Shown: in pieces, positions 46,579 through 56,161 of the stretch
Layout of the letters: each line of letters opens with the position of its first letter
Numbering within the stretch: position 1 is the stretch's first letter
From: Bacteroidota bacterium
GTDB lineage: Bacteria; Bacteroidota; Bacteroidia; Chitinophagales; Chitinophagaceae
Direction of reading: 5' to 3'
Length of the DNA: 64,000 bases
Assembly: GCA_023416995.1 (NCBI GenBank)
Contig: JAEZGI010000044.1
Location: 1-64,000 of the forward strand
The notes under the pieces: model-generated
The model's database searches: none
The model's input: only the letters and a program-made list of their open reading frames with translations
What the model was told of the DNA's origin: nothing
Made by a program: the position numbers and the translations under genes

Positions 46579-48141
46579 CTATGGAGTATCCCAAAATACT
46601 CTCGAAGTTAACTTATCACCACCCATTGCGGCAGCACCGGCATTATAATTGGTTGTATTCGCGGATGCTTCAACATCCGGGTAAGAAAGTCTTCTTACAA
46701 ATCCACCCGACAATTTATCATTGAAAAGATTTGGCGCAAGTGTCGGATAACCACTTCTCCTGAAATTTGCAAAAGCTTCCGTGCCGTTTCTGATATTGAC
46801 GATCCAGTACTGGGTGTTGATAAGCTCAAGGGCATCTGCAGAATTGTATGCAACATCTGGCGAAGCGATATAAGCAGCAATAGATGCCGGCGATATCGTT
46901 GAGGTATTGGGATAAAGGGGATAGATCTCCATATCGGCAGCTATACCATTTTCATAATGCGTTTTAGCTGTCGCGTCTCCACCAGGGATCCAGCCTCTTT
47001 TCGCTGCTTCTGCAAGCAGTAAACTTGTTTGCGCATAAGTAACCCAGAAATCCGGTGCAGCTGGTGATGCGATGGTCCATACATTGATCTGTGAGTAATT
47101 TAAACCACCCGCACGTGTACCTCTGTACGGTGCACCGGTTGCTATCCTTGAATCAGTTACTCCGATAGGGACGCCAAATTGGTTTGCTAATACAGTATCG
47201 GGAGCCGACTGACCAGCAACGTTACCCGGATCTGCGAAGTTTGCAAGAATGTATTTACCACGCGGATCGTTGGTTGTTTTCAGATGATTAACAAATGGTT
47301 CGGCTGCATAGTTAAACTGTGAGAAGTTACGCAACACGTTATTGTCACCAATCAAAAACAGGGTTCCGTCGTATTTAACATGGGCATTGTCTGCGTTGGA
47401 AGTCATAACACCGGCAGCGAAAGCTTCTGAAACAATTGACTGCGCTTTCGACGCATCAACTTTTGAATAACGCATCCCTAAACGTAATAGCAGGGAGTTA
47501 CCCAATTTTTTCCATTTTGCTACCTGGTCCGCTGCATTGGCAGTACGGGTGGAAGCCTGGGCCTTTGCTCCATAAAAAAGATCCGCTGCTACAAAATCGC
47601 CGCCTGTGTTCAATGCAGCAACTGCTTCTTTCAGTTCTTTGTATAAATCAGCATAGATAGCGGCATCATCGTCGTATTTAGGATAGAACAACGCGTCAGA
47701 AACGGCTTTACCAGCTTCGAAGTAAGGCACATCACCGTACGCATCCACAAGCCCCATAAATATCTGGGCTTTCCAGATGCGGAGCATGTTATAAAGATTT
47801 ACTTGTGTAGTAGTGCCTTCCAGAAGATTCATAGCCTGGATGATATTTTTCAATGATCCGGTATAACTATCCCATTTTGGCGTACTGATGCCATCAATGT
47901 CTTCATTGAAATTAAAACCCAGTGTAGCACCTGTATTATATGGCGACACGAATTGTTGTACTATCGTATGTTCTGCGGTCCAGTTGCCGATATGGCTGCG
48001 TTGAGCACCTGCAAATAACAGCGCAGGGTCAACTTCGGTGATCGCATACGGGTTCGTATTAATGTCTACAAAGTCTTTGTCGCAGGCTGCAAAAGTGAAC
48101 AGCGAGCTAACAACAAGCAGACGTTTGATTGATTTTAGCAT
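46579..48141 (-). CDS. SusD-like lipoprotein of the SusD_2 branch
   Basis: The protein has 520 residues from the ATG at 48141. A methionine six codons earlier would overlap the SusC gene. The signal peptide ends in the lipobox TFAAC. The N-terminal DKDFVDINTNPYAITEVDPALLF stretch (in part DINTNPYAITEVDP) is typical of the SusD_2 group rather than classical RagB-type SusD proteins. The C-terminal FRRSGYPTL also fits. It lies four bases after the SusC gene and forms the outer-membrane import complex of the pentose block. Confidence 0.92.
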   Translation of the reverse strand: MLKSIKRLLVVSSLFTFAACDKDFVDINTNPYAITEVDPALLFAGAQRSHIGNWTAEHTIVQQFVSPYNTGATLGFNFNEDIDGISTPKWDSYTGSLKNIIQAMNLLEGTTTQVNLYNMLRIWKAQIFMGLVDAYGDVPYFEAGKAVSDALFYPKYDDDAAIYADLYKELKEAVAALNTGGDFVAADLFYGAKAQASTRTANAADQVAKWKKLGNSLLLRLGMRYSKVDASKAQSIVSEAFAAGVMTSNADNAHVKYDGTLFLIGDNNVLRNFSQFNYAAEPFVNHLKTTNDPRGKYILANFADPGNVAGQSAPDTVLANQFGVPIGVTDSRIATGAPYRGTRAGGLNYSQINVWTIASPAAPDFWVTYAQTSLLLAEAAKRGWIPGGDATAKTHYENGIAADMEIYPLYPNTSTISPASIAAYIASPDVAYNSADALELINTQYWIVNIRNGTEAFANFRRSGYPTLAPNLFNDKLSGGFVRRLSYPDVEASANTTNYNAGAAAMGGDKLTSRVFWDTP

Positions 48142-48145
48142 ATCG

Positions 48146-51100
48146 TTAGAATTTGACATTTAAACTGATGTTGTAATTACGGGTTGTAGGCAGTGAAGAG
48201 TTTTCATATCCGGCCCTGATATCGCCAGAAGACTGTACAGCTTCAGGATCAAGTCCCGGAAGATCTTTGTAAAGGATGGCTGCATTACGAACAGACGCTG
48301 AAAGCGACAATCCTTTTACAAATTTGAACATATCAACTTTCTGGATCAGTTTACTGAAGTTGTAAGCAAGCGAGATATTTCTGAGCTTCACGAAATCAGA
48401 CTTAAACGTGAACGGGTCACCAATCTGAAGATTGCGGTAGTCAGTATAAAAAGTTTGCAATCCGTTACCAGCAACAGTAATAGCAGTTGTATTTGGTAAA
48501 CCTGAACTGGCGTATACTGCAGGGAAGATCAAACCATTTTCACGACCTTCCAGAGACAATTTGGAATGGCCCTGGCGGGTCATGTTCAATAAGGTAGAAC
48601 TCAGTATAGTACCACCGAATTTGTAATCGATATGTATACCGAGGCTCAGATTTTTATAGTTGAATGTATTGCTCCAACCACCTGTGAATTTTGGTATCGA
48701 GCTTCCAACAGGAACAAAACCTGTCCCTACGGGTCCACCCTGTGACTCAAGCAAACGGCCATTGTCGCCCACAACGATTTCACCTTTATCGTTCCTTCTG
48801 TATGTTCTTGTATACAGTTGGTTCATTGCAAGACCTTCAGTGTACCTGATTTCACCAAGGAACTCATTACCGGTACCGTTGAAGTATAGCAGCAAACGGG
48901 TTCCGCTGGGAGTACCTACGTCCAGTACCTTGGTTTTAAGATAAGCGTTGTTCCAGGAGGTGGTCCAACTAAAGTTTTTCCTGAGTATTGGTTGGTATTC
49001 GATGAGGGTTTCAAGACCGCTGTTCTTCAGCGATGCCTGGTTTTCTTTTGAATTCTGGTATCCTGAAGTTGTTGACAGCACCACATCAACGATCTGGTCG
49101 GTTGTAACCTTATCGAATGCTGCCACATCCACGAGTAATCTGTTATTAAATAACCTGAGTTCAAGACCTACTTCTTTTTCAGTCACAGTAAAGGGTTGCA
49201 GTAAAGGGTTTGGTGCATTATTACCGGTAACGCCTGCAATGGTCTGCCCGTTGAATTGGTTTTGCTCGATTGTATAAGTAAGCAAACCTTCAAATGGACC
49301 TACACCGGCAATACTTCCTACCTGAGCCCATGATGCTCTTACTTTACCGTAGGTCAGCCATGGTTGATATTTGATCAATTCAGAGAAGATGAACGTACCT
49401 GATACAGATGGATAAAACTTACTGTTTCTTTCAGGGTTCAATACAGAGAACCAGTCGTTTCTGCCAGTGAAGTTCAGATAAAACAGATTGTTGTATCCAA
49501 ACTCTGCCAGTCCGTATAAAGAGTTGATACGGCTGCGGCTGTAATTAAATCCTTGTGTTTTTACAGTACCATTCTGGATGGAGTAAAGATTTTGAACGGT
49601 AAAGTTAGATGCTGTCTGATTTGGGTTTTTAAATTCAGATCGCAGGGTATTGCCTCCGAAGCTTGCATCAACTGAAAACTTTCCGAACTCCTTGTTTACA
49701 CCAACAAGAAAGTCAGCGTTAATATCTGTTGTTGTAGTTTGACTTAAATTATAACTACCGCGATAGGTTCCATCATTGTTTGTTGGTACAGCAGAACCTG
49801 TTCCGTTAAGTGAAAACCATTCAACTAAGTTATCGCCCCTGTCGAAATTGAATCTACCCTGTGCATAAAGCCAGTCTGTGATACTATACCGGAGGGTAGC
49901 CGTACCGAGGAGGCGGCTTCTGTCTTCTTTGTATTTCTGGCCTTTTTGCAAAGCATAAAAGGGGTTATTAACTGTGCCAAGGAAGCCATTAGTTTTCCAC
50001 TCAGCACCAGCAGCGTTGACGGCGCTTTCCCTGTAGGCTTCTATTGGAGTTGAGATAGGCATACGTGTAAAGAAGTTCACCGGTCCATCTCCCTGGGTAC
50101 CTACCTGTGGCGGATTGATATAATCTTCATCTGCATAGTTAACATTCAATTGCAATCTCAGTTTGTTTGCTATTGTCTGGTTAACGCCTATGTTGAAAAT
50201 GGTTCTTTTATATTCGTTGCTGGGAACTATACCTTTGGCATCGGTTGTTGAGATCGAGGCACGGAAACTTCCGTTTGCCCCGCCACCGGAAAAGCCAAGG
50301 GTGTTTGTAAGGTTTGTGCCGGTCTGAAGGTAATCGAACAGTTGATAGGGGTGAGCAGAGTAGGGGCGCATAACACCATCAAAGTTCATGGTGGGAACAC
50401 CATCGAGTTTTTCGCCCCAGCCCCATTGACCATTTGCTTCAATCTGCCCCGGGGTTGTAAACCGTTGACCGCTCTGGCCCTGGCCGTATTCAGTCTGGGT
50501 GATTTCATCCATAAAATTCAACGCCTGTGAAGCAGTGTAGCTTGAAGTAAAATCAACACCAATGCCCTGGTTCTTCTGACCAGACTTGGTTGTGATAATA
50601 ATCGCACCACGTGCTGCTCTTGAGCCATACAACGCGGCCGCAGCTGCGCCTTTAAGTACGGTCATGCTTTCGATATCATCGGGGTTAACATTAGCGAGAT
50701 TATCACCACGGTCGCGCTGCTGCCCGGCTCCTTCGGCATTTCTTGCACCCTGGTCAAGCGGCAGACCATTAAGCACGATGAGCGGGGAGTTATCAGCTCC
50801 GGCGAAACCAACCTGGCCCCTTAACCGGATCTGGTTACTGGCGCCGGCGCCGGCCGCAGGTGGTGTGATGTTAAGACCTGCAACCCTTCCTTCAAGTGAT
50901 TCCATCACGTTGGTGGTTCGGTTGGTTACCAGTTCATCGGTTTTAACAGATGTAACAGCATAACCGAGTTTTTTAGCATCCTTTCTTATACCCAGTGCAA
51001 TAACAACCACATCATCCATGGTTTCATCGCTGCGCTGAAATACAACAGAAACATTGGTTCTGCCCTGGATGGGTACTTCCTGTTTAAGATAGCCGACAGA

Positions 51101-51346
51101 TGTAAATACCAGGGTTTCAGTGGGACGCGCGTTGATCGTAAATTCTCCTGATGCATTTGTAACGGTAGCATTAGTAGAACCTTTTACCGCGACAGTTACA
51201 TCCGGAACGGGCTTATTTTCAACATCAGTTACCTTACCGGTAATAGTCTGAGCATATAGCCCGGCGGTAGTAAGAAAGAAAATAAGGAGGAGAATACAGG
51301 AGCGGAAACATACCGGGCATAACACCGGCGGGAGTCTTTTCTTCAT
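48146..51346 (-). CDS. SusC/RagA-family TonB-dependent outer-membrane transporter
   Basis: The protein has 1066 residues. The signal peptide ends near GLYAQ, followed by a carboxypeptidase-regulatory-like domain (ITGKVTDVENKPVPDVTVAV). The plug begins DDVVVIALGIRKDAKKLGYA, a variant common in the SusC group that pairs with SusD_2 proteins, and contains SMTVLKGAAAAALYGSRAAR. The barrel ends in YNISLNVKF. It has no STN domain. It is divergent from an AraC-family regulator with 182 bases between starts, so it is probably controlled by that regulator. Context suggests a pentose- or uronate-containing oligosaccharide. Confidence 0.94.
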   Translation of the reverse strand: MKKRLPPVLCPVCFRSCILLLIFFLTTAGLYAQTITGKVTDVENKPVPDVTVAVKGSTNATVTNASGEFTINARPTETLVFTSVGYLKQEVPIQGRTNVSVVFQRSDETMDDVVVIALGIRKDAKKLGYAVTSVKTDELVTNRTTNVMESLEGRVAGLNITPPAAGAGASNQIRLRGQVGFAGADNSPLIVLNGLPLDQGARNAEGAGQQRDRGDNLANVNPDDIESMTVLKGAAAAALYGSRAARGAIIITTKSGQKNQGIGVDFTSSYTASQALNFMDEITQTEYGQGQSGQRFTTPGQIEANGQWGWGEKLDGVPTMNFDGVMRPYSAHPYQLFDYLQTGTNLTNTLGFSGGGANGSFRASISTTDAKGIVPSNEYKRTIFNIGVNQTIANKLRLQLNVNYADEDYINPPQVGTQGDGPVNFFTRMPISTPIEAYRESAVNAAGAEWKTNGFLGTVNNPFYALQKGQKYKEDRSRLLGTATLRYSITDWLYAQGRFNFDRGDNLVEWFSLNGTGSAVPTNNDGTYRGSYNLSQTTTTDINADFLVGVNKEFGKFSVDASFGGNTLRSEFKNPNQTASNFTVQNLYSIQNGTVKTQGFNYSRSRINSLYGLAEFGYNNLFYLNFTGRNDWFSVLNPERNSKFYPSVSGTFIFSELIKYQPWLTYGKVRASWAQVGSIAGVGPFEGLLTYTIEQNQFNGQTIAGVTGNNAPNPLLQPFTVTEKEVGLELRLFNNRLLVDVAAFDKVTTDQIVDVVLSTTSGYQNSKENQASLKNSGLETLIEYQPILRKNFSWTTSWNNAYLKTKVLDVGTPSGTRLLLYFNGTGNEFLGEIRYTEGLAMNQLYTRTYRRNDKGEIVVGDNGRLLESQGGPVGTGFVPVGSSIPKFTGGWSNTFNYKNLSLGIHIDYKFGGTILSSTLLNMTRQGHSKLSLEGRENGLIFPAVYASSGLPNTTAITVAGNGLQTFYTDYRNLQIGDPFTFKSDFVKLRNISLAYNFSKLIQKVDMFKFVKGLSLSASVRNAAILYKDLPGLDPEAVQSSGDIRAGYENSSLPTTRNYNISLNVKF

Positions 51347-51390
51347 ATTAGCAAGTTGTTTTGTAAATAAATTAGCCGAGGCGCGGCTTT

Positions 51391-51468
51391 ACATGTACAA
51401 GATTCGCAATAGTTAAACAAAGAAACTTCCAGAAAACCACATCGTTGGATTTTGTACAGAATCTTTGT
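51391..51468. promoter_or_regulatory. Possible inverted binding sites between SusC and AraC-family genes
   Basis: GAATCTTTGT (51459-51468, forward strand) and GAATCTTGT (51405-51397, reverse strand) are near copies facing each other. Each has a TGTACA beside it, placed before the core in one copy and after it in the other. They lie in the divergent region and could be sites for the adjacent AraC-family regulator. This rests on two imperfect copies only. Confidence 0.3.
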
Positions 51469-51528
51469 CAATTTCCCTGATATTTACGGCAGATATAAAT
51501 CAACTGTTTATTTGCTAATGATTGCTTG

Positions 51529-52410
51529 ATGAGCCAATTTGTATTGCGACATGAGACTGCTCATGAACTGCAAAAGTTTGTGCATATAGATGAATTTGCG
51601 TTTAAGAAGAATAATGCAATCAGCCTCAATTCCTTTAATGCGCCGTGCTCGGAGCATCTTCGCTTCTATTATATTATTGATGGAAAGTTTGATTGGATCA
51701 TCAATAACGAACGGTTTACGCTATATCCAACTGACCTCGCACTGATTCTGCCGGGTCAGCAACTTCTTGCTGAAAAAGGATATCTCGAGATTGGCTCACT
51801 ATATTGGTTAAACCTCCGGGCAAATGTACCCGATGCACAAGTCAACAACTCAATTGGCGGTTGGAGTGACATTGCTCCCTCTGAGTTTATGTCTATCAAG
51901 AAGATACTATTTTGTCAAACTGCACTGGTCATTTCAAGATTGCCTGACGCGGGAAATATTTTCTCAAATCTGCGCTCAGAAATTTTTAACCAGGAAATTG
52001 GTTATGCTACCCGCGTGAATCATTTGCTGGATGAATTGCTGATTCTCACTACCAGGCAGATGACGCGCCAAATCGTTTCCCAGCGCGACTTTCCGCAAAC
52101 GTTCCTTAAACTTGAAGAAGCACTTCGTAAGGATCTGTCACATCCATGGACAGTGGAAGAAATGGCGGCACTGGTCGGTTTAGGTACCACAGCATTCAGT
52201 GATAAGGTGAAAAGTTTCACGGGGTTTCCGCCAATGGGTTATCTCATTAACATCAGAATTTCAGAGGCTATCAGGTTATTAAAGAAGCCGGGTGCACAGG
52301 TTACCGATATAGCGCTTGACACTGGTTTTTACTCATCACAACATTTTGCGACAACATTTAAAAAGCTAACCGGGTACACTCCAAGTGAGTTTCGGAAAAA
52401 TAATCTCTAA
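51529..52410 (+). CDS. AraC-family transcriptional regulator
   Basis: The protein has 293 residues from the ATG at 51529. The N-terminal cupin-like effector domain (about 1-150) includes FYYIIDGKFDWIINNERFTLYPTDLALILPG (key residues IIDG and LILPG). The C-terminal double helix-turn-helix (about 190-290) shows LSHPWTVEEMAALVGLGTTAFSDKVKS in part and the signature FYSSQHFATTFKKLTGYTPSEFRK. It is divergent from the SusC gene and lies 10 bases before the FGGY kinase gene. It is therefore a good candidate activator for both directions, with a sugar or sugar acid as effector. Confidence 0.92.
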   Translation: MSQFVLRHETAHELQKFVHIDEFAFKKNNAISLNSFNAPCSEHLRFYYIIDGKFDWIINNERFTLYPTDLALILPGQQLLAEKGYLEIGSLYWLNLRANVPDAQVNNSIGGWSDIAPSEFMSIKKILFCQTALVISRLPDAGNIFSNLRSEIFNQEIGYATRVNHLLDELLILTTRQMTRQIVSQRDFPQTFLKLEEALRKDLSHPWTVEEMAALVGLGTTAFSDKVKSFTGFPPMGYLINIRISEAIRLLKKPGAQVTDIALDTGFYSSQHFATTFKKLTGYTPSEFRKNNL

Positions 52411-52420
52411 ACACATCGTT

Positions 52421-53944
52421 ATGGCAGATAAAAACGAATGTATCATCACCATCGAGATAGGCACAAACGCCGTAAGAGTGGTTGCCTTTGATCTGAAAGG
52501 CAACACACTGGCTTCAATGAAAGGATCATATCCCACATTTCATTCGCAGCCCGATTATAGTGAGCAGGATCCCGAACAGATCTTTATAACCATGCTGTAT
52601 GTTTTAAAGAATCTGCTTAATGAACATATACATCCTAATAAGATCAATGTTACAAGCATTTGTTTTAGTGCTTCTATGCACAGTGTATTGGCGATTGATA
52701 AAAATGGAAGTCCTTTGGGTAATGCGATAACCTGGGCCGACAACCGTGCCAACCAGGAAGCGGAGATTTTAAAAAATTCGGTTTCGAGCAAAACCATTTA
52801 TGAAGCTACGGGCACACCTTTACATCCGATGTCACCGTTATTTAAGATTGCGTGGTTTAAAAACAATGATTCAGCGCGGTTCAAACAGGCAAGCAAATTT
52901 ATTCAGCTGAAGACGTATATCATTCATCAGCTTACAGGTGAATATCATGTTGATTATAGCCTTGCTTCGGCCACAGGGATCTTAAATATTCATACAGTTA
53001 AGTGGGAACCCGGCGCATTGGATTATGCAGGTATAACCAGTGATAAACTTGCCGAACCTGTGCCTGTGTTTTCAACAGCAGGAAAACTTAAAAAAGCTTA
53101 TCAGAATTCTTTAGGCGTCAACGGAGATACAAAGATCATTGTTGGTTCAAGCGATGGCTGTCTTGCTACACTGGGTGCAGGAGTATGGGATGAACGCAAA
53201 GCTACCATCACCATTGAAGACAGCGGAGCAGTGCGGGTTATCGGTAAAAAAGTTTTAAATGATAGCCGCCAGCGGATCTTTAACTACCTGCTTACTGAAG
53301 ATTGTTATGTTTCAGGTGGTCCCACCAATAATGGCGGTATAGTGCTTGAATGGTTCGCAAAACAGTTTGGTGATTTTAAAGATCCGTTTGGTCTTGAATA
53401 CACCATGAACGAAATGATTGCCGTAGCGGAGAAAGTCGATGCCGGCGCGGATGGTCTCATCTTTCTTCCATATCTGCTGGGTGAAAGGGCACCTATCTGG
53501 GACGCCAACGCAAGGGGCGTTTACTTCGGAATCAATATCAAACACGGGCGACAACATTTTATCAGGGCAGTGGTCGAAGGAATTTTGTTTGAGATATATA
53601 GTATTGGAAAAACATTAAAGGAGCATCGATCATTTGATAGTTTGTCTATTAATGGAAGTTTTGCATCCATACCGCTCTGTGCGCAGATTCTCTCTGATGT
53701 TTTTAATATGCCCGTAAGCATCAGTCAGCATAATTATAGTGTGGGCATTGGCGCCTATTTGCTCAGTGCAACTGAGATGGGTATTTACAGTAGCATTGAT
53801 GAGGCTGCAAAAAGTATTGTATTAAGTGAACAGTATTTTCCGAAACAACATCTCAATAATACCTACATGAAACATTTTGAAATTTTTGAACAACTGACCA
53901 TCAAGTTTAAGGATGATTTTGGAAACGTCGTCAAACTGCAGTAG
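52421..53944 (+). CDS. FGGY-family carbohydrate kinase (gluconokinase/xylulokinase group)
   Basis: The protein has 507 residues from the ATG at 52421, which follows the AraC stop; the longer frame would overlap that gene. The first FGGY domain has ITIEIGTNAVRVVAFD for phosphate binding and ITWADNRANQEAE, and the second has VGSSDGCLATLGAG and FLPYLLGERAPIWDANARG. The last stretch and the WADNRA motif resemble gluconokinases more than xylulokinases or ribulokinases. The reaction would be ATP-dependent phosphorylation of a sugar or sugar acid in the cytoplasm. With the transporter next door it may handle the product of the exported oxidation enzymes downstream. The substrate is uncertain. Confidence 0.87.
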   Translation: MADKNECIITIEIGTNAVRVVAFDLKGNTLASMKGSYPTFHSQPDYSEQDPEQIFITMLYVLKNLLNEHIHPNKINVTSICFSASMHSVLAIDKNGSPLGNAITWADNRANQEAEILKNSVSSKTIYEATGTPLHPMSPLFKIAWFKNNDSARFKQASKFIQLKTYIIHQLTGEYHVDYSLASATGILNIHTVKWEPGALDYAGITSDKLAEPVPVFSTAGKLKKAYQNSLGVNGDTKIIVGSSDGCLATLGAGVWDERKATITIEDSGAVRVIGKKVLNDSRQRIFNYLLTEDCYVSGGPTNNGGIVLEWFAKQFGDFKDPFGLEYTMNEMIAVAEKVDAGADGLIFLPYLLGERAPIWDANARGVYFGINIKHGRQHFIRAVVEGILFEIYSIGKTLKEHRSFDSLSINGSFASIPLCAQILSDVFNMPVSISQHNYSVGIGAYLLSATEMGIYSSIDEAAKSIVLSEQYFPKQHLNNTYMKHFEIFEQLTIKFKDDFGNVVKLQ

Positions 53945-54022
53945 AAGGTCTCCGTCAAATGATTATTGGCGCCTCACGTGTAAACAAATTTTTTCAAACC
54001 AAACCAAATTCACATTAAGCGT

Positions 54023-55144
54023 ATGACTGCTGTAAAAAAACCGTTTTATACCACTTGCTACATTGTGGCTCTGATTGCCATACTGGCTTTTGCTTATACC
54101 ACATTTCAAGAATTATATACCTGGTCAGGAGTTTTGTTGACAGTGTTTTTTGTAATCCTTGCTATTGCTTTCCGGGGAAGCAGGTATTTAAAGGGTTACT
54201 GGTATAGTGTATTGATCCTGGCTGTGGCTTCCGCAGCGATGTATTTCCCGGAACAATTCAGAACCGTGGGCGGAAGAGAGTCTTCCTTTTTTATACCTAT
54301 CCTGTTGCAGGTCATCATGTTTGGAATGGGCACTGAATTGAGTCTTAAAGACTTTAAACAGGTACTATCTATGCCAAAGGGGGTTATAGTTGGTACACTG
54401 TGCCATTATACAATTATGCCTTTGGTAGGTTATTCAGTAGCTCATTTGTTTGACTTCCCCGGGGAGATAGCAGCAGGAATTATATTGATTGGATGCTGCC
54501 CCAGTGGTCTTGCATCCAATGTAATGTGTTATCTGGCAAAGGCAAACCTGGCGTTATCGGTTTCGGTGACAACAGTTTCAACGCTTGTAGCGCCATTTCT
54601 TACGCCACTTCTTATGCGACTTCTGGGCGGCAGTTATGTCGAGATCGATCTCTGGGCGATGGTTTGGGAAATCACACAGATCGTGATCCTGCCTATCGCA
54701 GCCGGGCTGGCTTTTCATTATATCCTTCGCGGAAAGGTACAATGGCTGGATAAGGCAATGCCTGTTATCTCGATGGTTGGGATAGCGTTGGTTTTACTGG
54801 TGATTACGGCTGCGGGAAGAGATAACTTATTAAAGGTCGGAGGTCTGTTGATTGTCGCCACTTTTATCCATAACATGTCGGGTTATTTTCTGGGGTACTG
54901 GTCCGCGAGGCTTTTGAAGTTCCCCGAAAGTGATTGCCGCACTATTGCCCTTGAAGTTGGAATGCAAAATGCCGGTCTTGCTTCAGCTTTAGCTAAAGCC
55001 ATGGGCAAGATTGCCACGATGGGACTGGCCTCTGTCATCTTTGGAACGATGATGAATGTTACCGGTTCTTCTCTTGCAACCTGGTGGCACAACCGTCCTC
55101 CAAAAGATGCACCTGAAGAAAAAGAGCCAGTATTAACCAATTAA
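54023..55144 (+). CDS. BASS-family (bile acid:sodium symporter-like) transporter
   Basis: The protein has 373 residues and about ten membrane helices. The family pattern is in FGMGTELSLKDFKQVL, the GCCPSGLASNVMCYLAKAN crossover region, and ALEVGMQNAGLASALAKA. Members of this superfamily move bile acids, pyruvate and ketopantoate with sodium or protons. In this context a 2-keto acid or sugar acid made in the periplasm by the genes downstream is a plausible substrate. An N-terminal pair of helices (about 11-52) precedes the core, somewhat longer than in minimal members. It lies 78 bases after the kinase gene and 30 before the first RraA-like gene. Confidence 0.88.
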   Translation: MTAVKKPFYTTCYIVALIAILAFAYTTFQELYTWSGVLLTVFFVILAIAFRGSRYLKGYWYSVLILAVASAAMYFPEQFRTVGGRESSFFIPILLQVIMFGMGTELSLKDFKQVLSMPKGVIVGTLCHYTIMPLVGYSVAHLFDFPGEIAAGIILIGCCPSGLASNVMCYLAKANLALSVSVTTVSTLVAPFLTPLLMRLLGGSYVEIDLWAMVWEITQIVILPIAAGLAFHYILRGKVQWLDKAMPVISMVGIALVLLVITAAGRDNLLKVGGLLIVATFIHNMSGYFLGYWSARLLKFPESDCRTIALEVGMQNAGLASALAKAMGKIATMGLASVIFGTMMNVTGSSLATWWHNRPPKDAPEEKEPVLTN

Positions 55145-55174
55145 TTATCCATAACTCAATTAAAAATAAAAATC

Positions 55175-56125
55175 ATGATGAAGTACCTGTTGCTGGTGGC
55201 CATTAGTGTCTGTGTTGGCCTGAGCGCCAATAGTCAAAAAGTCCAGATCAGTAAAGAAGAATTAATCGGACTTACTGCTGAGTGGAAGGGCGAACGTTTT
55301 CCTGATGGCCGGCCAAAAGTGTCAGATGATATTATTCGCCGCATGAAAAACGTAAGCGTTGAAGAAGCGTGGGCAACCATGAGTAATGCCGGATATCGAT
55401 ACCAGATTGCAGAAGGTTGGGAGATGATCCATCCTGACAGCGTGTTGGTAGGTCGTGCGGTGACAGCCACCTTTATGCCCGGACGTCCTGATGTGTGGGC
55501 TGCTATCGATTCCTTAGGAAAAAAAGAAGGCAGAAGGGCGCAGAATGTATGGGCCGTTGAGATGCTTACAAAAGGTGATGTTTATGTCGCGGACCAGTTT
55601 GGCGCAAAAAGAAACGGACCAACTGTCGGAGATAATGTCGGCAACGCGATATACGCGAAAACAGGCAACGGTATTGTTTACGACGGCGCTTTGCGTGATT
55701 TGGAGGGTCTTCGTGAGATCCCTGGCTTCACATCGTTTTATACCAGCTACGATCCTTCATATCATAACCCTGGTTTCGGACCTAACAGGGATCTTACCAC
55801 GATGATTGTTGGCATCAACAAACCCACACGTATCAGAACAGTAACTGTAATGCCCGGCGATGTGGTGTTGGGCAAGATGGGTGTAGTGGTATTCATTCCG
55901 CCGCACCTGGCAGAAAGAGTTGTTACAACTTCCGAGATCGTGCGCCTCAGGGATATGTTTGGGCACCAACGATTGAAGGAAGGTAAATACACTGCCGGGC
56001 AAATTGATACCCGCTGGTCTGACGAAATTGAAAAGGATTTCTCGAAATGGCTCAATGATCATATTAACGAATTACCCGTTGGAAAAGATCAGATTCAGGA
56101 GTTTCTGAAACAACGTACCTGGTAA
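55175..56125 (+). CDS. Secreted RraA-like aldolase-fold protein (first copy)
   Basis: The protein has 316 residues with a clear Sec signal peptide (MMKYLLLVAISVCVGLSANS), unusual because RraA-fold proteins normally work in the cytoplasm. The mature N-terminus carries ISKEELIGLTAEWKGERF and FPDGRPK, shared with the second copy. The core shows GRAVTATFMPGRPD, RGD-like KGDVYVAD, and the metal/substrate residues R174-D175 in DGALRDLEG. The acidic residue usually found three positions after the Asp (RDxxE/D) is Gly here, with Glu one position earlier. Class II pyruvate aldolases with this fold cleave hydroxy-oxo acids. Activity on a 2-keto-3-deoxy sugar acid is plausible but unproven. It ends in KQRTW. 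Confidence 0.85.
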   Translation: MMKYLLLVAISVCVGLSANSQKVQISKEELIGLTAEWKGERFPDGRPKVSDDIIRRMKNVSVEEAWATMSNAGYRYQIAEGWEMIHPDSVLVGRAVTATFMPGRPDVWAAIDSLGKKEGRRAQNVWAVEMLTKGDVYVADQFGAKRNGPTVGDNVGNAIYAKTGNGIVYDGALRDLEGLREIPGFTSFYTSYDPSYHNPGFGPNRDLTTMIVGINKPTRIRTVTVMPGDVVLGKMGVVVFIPPHLAERVVTTSEIVRLRDMFGHQRLKEGKYTAGQIDTRWSDEIEKDFSKWLNDHINELPVGKDQIQEFLKQRTW

Positions 56126-56161
56126 CATTAACCATATTAAGGACATATAAAAACGATCAAA

